Origin: Talinum fruticosum
Lineage: Eukaryota > Streptophyta > Magnoliopsida > Caryophyllales > Talinaceae
Assembly (NCBI GenBank): GCA_021018815.1
Contig: JAITYX010000017.1
Location: 1,674,001 to 1,738,000, forward strand
Direction of reading: 5' to 3'
DNA: 64,000 nucleotides
Below the pieces are notes generated by a model. The model saw nothing but the letters and a program-made list of their open reading frames with translations, did no database searches and had not been told where the DNA came from. Positions 58,953 through 64,000 of the stretch are shown in pieces; the stretch's first letter is position 1, and every line of letters starts with the position of its first letter. A program made the translations under genes and the position numbers.

Positions 58953-61900
58953 TTATGTATTGGAACTTGGAGGAGGAAGCACAGTAAGAGCAAGGATTCC
59001 ATCGATGAAAGCTGCCACAGCTCCTAACACAAATCCAGGAAGATTGCCACCTCCAAACAGTTGATCCCATGGTCCAATTATCACTGACACAAACATCTGT
59101 TTCCCAGTTTTTTTTTTTTTGAAAAAAAGAAAATCAGTAATTTGAATTATAATTAGCAATATAAAGTGTTACTAATTAAAGAAAAAGAAAAGTAATTAAT
59201 GAGTTTAATTATGAATTAAATAACTTGCCTGAGGTATGACAATTGCCAAGTTCAGTACTCCCAGAGACAGTCCTGCCCATAAATTTAACACATGTTAATC
59301 TTCATCACTAATCAAGTAATTAGGAAGTAATCAGCTAGTTAATTAAGATTTTTGTGGTTGAAGCAGTAGTTAAGAAAAAGAAAAATTACCATGACCAGCA
59401 CTTGAATCAGAAGAGAAAATCGATGCCAGGGCAAATGGAATGCTGAAGGTTACCTGTTTTAAATTCCAAAGTCCATACAAAATTTCAATTATGTTAGTTA
59501 ATATCGTATGCATAATAAAATGTAAGTCAAATACTTATAACACTGATAAAACAATCGTAGTTATAACTAATATCTATTGTTGGTTCGGTTCAAGCAGATT
59601 TAAAATTTTCTCGATTCAATTTAGTTAATAATTTAAGTAGATTCAATATAAATTAATTGACTGATTAATTAATCCTACCTAAATTTAACACGGGCTAAAC
59701 CTTAGATGAAATTTTTGAAATGATATCAGTGCATATACCATATGATGATCAAACCTAAGACTTATGCATCCATCCATATATTTTCAAGTTTGAGATGTAA
59801 ATAGAAAGCCATACTCACCGCTTGTGGAATGCCCATAGCAGCAAAGAGAGTCAAAGTACCGGCCCTAACACCGGGTGGCAGCGGGGTACCCGGTCGGGAG
59901 GATTTGCGGGCACGCTCGGCCGACTTGGTGACCAGCACTGTCAGAGCCAACCCGGCGGCTAGAACAAAATTGACCACTCCCCATAGCTTTCTAGCACCTC
60001 CAAGCAATTTAGAAAGAGGGTCAATAGCCAAGGACATGACCCCCAAGGTAGCAGCGGTGAGCATTAGGCCCAATGACCCGGCCCTAACCCCAGTGTCATA
60101 AACCTTCTTTTGGGCCTCATTACTCCCCTCAACCTTACCCCCATAAACCTCCTTACCAACCCAATCTGTGTTGAACAACAAAAATGGGAACCAAGCAACC
60201 CAGTTTAAGGCCGTGACTAGGAAGAGCAGCCACATGGGCCGGCCCAAGTTCCGGAAAGCCGACTTGACTTGCACAAAAAACGGGTCCTCTTGATCGGAGC
60301 TCTTCTCGAACCGGGGCTCCGGGACCATGGCGAGGGCAATGATGACCACGGTTAGGAGGAAGACAATGTCAATGAGGAAGCATGTCTTGAGGTTGGCACA
60401 GTAGATGTCACACCCATGGGTCTTGGTGAATGGGAGGATCTTGTAGAGGTGGCCATAGGAACCTGCTGCGTAGCCTAGGACGTTCCCTATCGCCATGAAG
60501 AATGAGAAGAAGGCGTTTGCGATTCTCATTTTTCGATGGTTGTGTCTCGAGAGATCCGCCAAAAATGCTCTCGATGGATCCTAAAATTTTAAAAAATTAA
60601 GATTATCCAAAATAGAAGTTGCAGTATGTAAAGAATTCTAAAATGAGACAGAAATTAGAAAATTCTAACATCAGACATTCAAAAAGGAAATAAGAAAATG
60701 GTCTCTGTGAAGATTAAATCAAGTTAAGACTAGATTCAATTCTAAGGCTCGAGCTTAACTTAAACAATTCACTTAATTGGGCTAACCAATAAATCAAATT
60801 GTATTAAACCGAGTTCAAACTGAGTAACTAAAACCTAATTACAAACTTAAGAGAAGTTACACCACCAATTTGTTTTATAGTCCAAATCAAGTCATCTCAA
60901 CCAATAAGTTCGGCTCATCCTATGTTTACGACCCAACAGTAGGTAGATTTACGATTCACATTAATCACATCCGAAAAAGAAAAACAACGGGCAGATTTGC
61001 ATCAATAATATGGTCCCATAAATAACAGAGTTTATCACGTAAAGAATAACAAAAATAGACGAGCAATAAATACGAGAACACAAATATATTAAGTACAAAT
61101 TGAAAGATTCCATGCATGTATGTAGGAGTAAACCTAAACTCGGTCCCCTACAAATTATCACAATTATTTTACTCCATAATTTAGATTTGGCAAGTTCCAT
61201 AAAATCCTTACCTAAAACTTCATTGCATGATAAAAAAATTCTCTTTTTTTTTTTTTTTTTATAGCTAGAAATGTCGAAATCCCACTAAGGCAAGAAATCA
61301 AATCCTTTTCATGCCAAAATATTAAATTAACGGGCAGAATTCCACATGAGGCCTGAAAGTCTAATTTGAAAATGAACTTCTTCTAGAGTCAAGGCCCTGT
61401 TTGGCTTCACTCATTGGCTACACTTCACCATCAACCTTTGAACATATGCAAAGCTGCAAACCTTTTTTAAAAAAATTTTGGTTAATTTCTGCTCTAACAT
61501 TAAAATTCTGCCAACTCAATTGATTTTTTTTTTTTTAAAAAAGGAGTTTGAAGAATCACTCTAATATCAATGTGGGATTCGATTTTTGATTGCATTGGGT
61601 TGTAAAAAGTTGGCTGGCTATTTTCACAGCCCTTCATTCTCAATTATTGTTGATTTTCTACCAAACACGGCCTTACAAAAAGATTGTAGGCAATTTTGTT
61701 TGGGAATAATCAAAGCCTTGAGGGAATTTTACGTTAGATCAAACACACCATGTACCAACAAGTAAAACGGAATCTTTCTTGATCATTATTTAGGAGACGT
61801 GATGAATTTGATATGAATTTACTTTCCTGTAAAGATTCGAAATCTCAGACTGATTTTCATCCAATAATATAGCTAATTCAAATTATTTAACTCAAGTCGT

Positions 61901-62900
61901 AATCACTCTATCATAATCGTGATTGAAGTCAAAAAGACTTAACTCAAACCCAACTCGTAATGATAGCTTAACACATTCAAGTATCATGTGAATGAAATTA
62001 CATCCATTTTTTGGATGACTAAATGTTGCACACATAAGTAAACTAGAGAAAACGAAACCGTAAAAGGCGACACAAATCTACATCTTAACATCAAATCGGA
62101 TAAAACTCATGTTTACGACAACCAAAATGACCCCGATTATTGTCGGATATAATCATATAGATCTATGATATCATAAATATAGAGAAAAACATTATCTCTC
62201 TCGTCTCTCTTTTCACGTTATTTACCCCTCTATCTCTCTTTCTCTCTCCTCTATCTATATCTCTCCAATCTCATCTCTTTTGTTTTATTTTATCTTTATC
62301 TCCTATTTCTATTTATTTCTAAAAATCTTAACTAAATAATTAAATATTTAAAAAACACTTATATAAATTTAGGCAAAACATCTCAATTTTCTTAAAAATA
62401 TTTTTCAAAAAAATTATTTTAAAAAATAAAAATAATTATTTTAAAATTAGGCAAAATATGCTCTAAATAAATATTACCTGGACCATATTATTTGCAATAT
62501 CAAGAATCCAAAACCCGATGACGAAGAAAGTCACGGCCCTAGGCTTAGTAGATTTTTGGAGGGAGTCACCAAGTTTGAGCCCGATATCGGCAGCGAAGCC
62601 GATGAGGATGACAGCGACGCAGATGAGGGCGGTCCCGGCGGCGATAAAGGGTTTCCGGCGGCCGTACCTGCTGACCAGGCGGTCGCTGGTGTACCCCACA
62701 ATGGGCTGGACCACCATCCCTGAAATTGGGCCGCAGAGCCAAATAAACGAGGCCCAAGTATGTGGGACCCCCAGGAGTTGGACATACGGCGTCAGCAAAG
62801 ACAGCTGCAGGGCCCATCCGAACTGGACCCCCGCCGCTATCGACGCCACCGCGAACAGCTTCCGCAGTGGGCTACCCTCCACCTCATTATTCCCCTCCAT
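58953..62900 (-). CDS. SUC: Sucrose/H+ symporter (SUT1/SUC type), distal copy
   Basis: Paralog of the neighbouring transporter. Exons: 62900-62478, 60580-59819, 59453-59390, 59272-59229, 59096-58953; 1437 bases, 478 residues, intact. It shares [100 protein letters not shown] and the end [11 protein letters not shown]. Differences: exon 2 here equals exons 2 plus 3 of the proximal copy (no intron after the GKEVYGG block), the N-terminus is shorter ([16 protein letters not shown]), and intron 1 is about 1.9 kb instead of 97 bases. The last intron again uses a GC donor (AG|GCAAGT at 59227-59228). A TATA box lies at about 63060. Either paralog could be the phloem-loading form; the sequence does not say which. 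Confidence 0.95.
60581..62477 (-). other. Large first intron of distal sucrose transporter, with element remnants
   Basis: Donor GTAATATTT at 62477 and acceptor ...ATTTTAG at 60581. It contains a segment, 61391-61674, bounded by AAGGCCCTGTTTGG and its near-perfect inverse CCAAACACGGCCTT, which are hAT-like tips. It also has poly-T at 61243-61260, a CT-rich stretch at 62195-62270 and A/T-rich DNA elsewhere. No nested gene is visible. Confidence 0.6.
61391..61674. mobile_element. hAT-type MITE-like remnant in transporter intron
   Basis: 14-base terminal inverted repeats (AAGGCCCTGTTTGG and CCAAACACGGCCTT, one mismatch) 284 bases apart; the tip resembles the common plant hAT motif AGGCCxTGTTTGG. 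Flanking target-site duplications are not visible, so it is an old copy or the ends are slightly off. No coding capacity. Confidence 0.55.
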
Positions 62901-63411
62901 TATTTAATTATATTAATATTTCGTGAAAAATAAAATAAAATAATTGAAGGGAGTTTTATAAGAGTGAGTTTCTGGAAAGTTACTGGAGAAAATCAGCAAT
63001 GGAGTTGAGGAGAGAGAAAATGGAAGAATCGATAATGACGATGAAGAAAATGTGCAATTTTATTTATAGAAATGGGATCAGTAGCTGGACTTCCTAATTT
63101 GTTTTCTGCAAAATAATTTCTTTCCAAAAATCTGTCTAAATTAAATTAATTTTACCCAACTTAATTACATCTCTTTTTTTTTAATCAATGAGTTAATTAT
63201 TATCTGGTCTGAACTTTAATTTTCTTACCATAGCAAATAGAAAAAAAACAGGAATTTTTTTAAAAGAAAACAAAGGATCAAGAGGAATTAATGTGGGTGG
63301 CGTTACATGTTAATTGATCTTGGGGATCAAATTCACTGTTTGGTCATTAATCTTCGAGATTAAGAAATCACTGTGTGCCTATAAGATAATATTATCTAGT
63401 AAAAAAAGACG
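62901..63411 (-). promoter_or_regulatory. Distal sucrose transporter promoter with TATA box
   Basis: On the minus strand TATAAATA lies at about 63060-63067, some 160-170 bases before the ATG at 62900, a good position for a TATA box with a 130-base leader. No Site II box is present, in contrast to the housekeeping genes in this window, which fits tissue-regulated expression. Confidence 0.5.
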
Positions 63412-63540
63412 GTGCGACGTAATAGTAAAAACTACAAAAATTGATTATAAATAAGATGATGTGATAATTATGTCGGGGTGATGTAATAGTAAAAACTACA
63501 AAAGTTGATTATAAGTAAGATGATGTGATAATTATGTCGA
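63412..63540. repeat. Two-copy tandem repeat, ~63-base unit
   Basis: Units at about 63412-63475 and 63478-63540 share AATAGTAAAAACTACAAAA, TTGATTATAA, TAAGATGATGTGATAATTAT and GTCG with only a few substitutions. Recent local duplication, no coding capacity. Confidence 0.8.
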
Positions 63541-64000
63541 ATAAGATTTTTTAATTGGTCGGCTCTAAAGTACATAAAAAAAAATGTTAATTTTGTATTA
63601 TGTGTCCATGTACATGCAATTAGGTCTAGTGCATGTAGTCAAAGTTCAACATATGAGTTTGAAATGGATGGACTTATGTAGTTATTAGTTCAATGAATTT
63701 TCATGAAATACTGTTGGAATACCATAAGTATCCTACGATCATCAAAATAGCTTGGAAAAGAAAGTGACAGTTTGATATGTGAAGTTAATATATTTTCCGT
63801 GTTTGGTAAGCAGGAATGAGAATAAATTAGAGAATGTGAATGGAAATGGGAATATAAATCATCTGTTACCTTACCAAAAGTTATTCCTATGGGAGAGGTG
63901 AGAATTCCGATCGGAAATTCATCTGCATCTATTTAATAGCAACATTAGCTTATTTTTAATCGTATTCCCACTTAGAACTCTCACACATTAAATAACAATG
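63541..64000. other. Intergenic DNA at window end
   Basis: AT-rich. From about 63800 it has phrases (TGTTTGGTAAGCAGGAATG, GGAAATGGGAATA) that resemble common plant hAT-like element ends, but any element would run off the window, so none is called. Confidence 0.3.

Overview
This is a stretch of flowering-plant nuclear DNA, most likely from a eudicot. It has spliced genes with short GT-AG introns, AT-rich intergenic DNA, chloroplast transit peptides, GA/CT microsatellites and small MITE-like inverted-repeat elements. I see no prokaryotic or viral genes, no CRISPR array, no rRNA or tRNA gene and no intact retrotransposon. All exon models below were assembled by hand from splice sites, reading frame and remembered family sequences.

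Layout: (1) 1-807, + strand, 3' end of a DUF616/MUCI70-like glycosyltransferase gene. (2) 2129-5298, -, histidinol-phosphate aminotransferase HISN6, nine exons. (3) 7225-7766, -, small plant-specific protein with a frameshift. (4) 7767-12129, repeat-rich intergenic DNA with an ACCCGAACCGA-type satellite, a tandem duplication and a foldback MITE. (5) 12130-15163, +, LRR receptor-like (pseudo)kinase with a frameshift and an in-frame stop. (6) 16005-18267, -, plastid pyruvate dehydrogenase E2. (7) 19234-22358, +, 5'-3' exonuclease-family protein. (8) 23720-25115, an element with long inverted repeats. (9) 28528-29909, +, STOP1-type zinc-finger factor. (10) 30275-34336, -, PS1 (FHA plus PIN). (11) 35545-38376, -, TMEM18-like protein. 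(12) 39446-40834, -, GRAS factor resembling RAD1. (13) 45950-54279, -, EMB8-like alpha/beta hydrolase, 14 exons. (14) 55865-58149 and 58953-62900, -, two tandem sucrose transporters.

The order hydrolase - TMEM18 - PS1 - STOP1 - exonuclease - LRR kinase - E2 - DUF616 matches, from memory, Arabidopsis At1g34340 to At1g34550. This is therefore an old conserved gene neighbourhood and not a functional operon. The genes have unrelated jobs: His synthesis, plastid fatty-acid carbon supply, proton/aluminium response, meiotic spindle orientation, phloem sucrose loading.

The most notable observation is technical or evolutionary. Five genes carry a total of seven one-base frameshifts, mostly in short homopolymers. 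Each gene returns to an exact whole number of codons when one base per lesion is allowed for. That pattern fits residual long-read assembly indels better than independent gene death. The LRR kinase also has a substitution-type stop, and PS1 alone has three lesions, so both deserve a direct check. I found no clearly new biological system. The best biological leads are the RAD1-like gene inside the conserved block, the sucrose-transporter duplication with intron change and shared GC-AG introns, and the MITE families.
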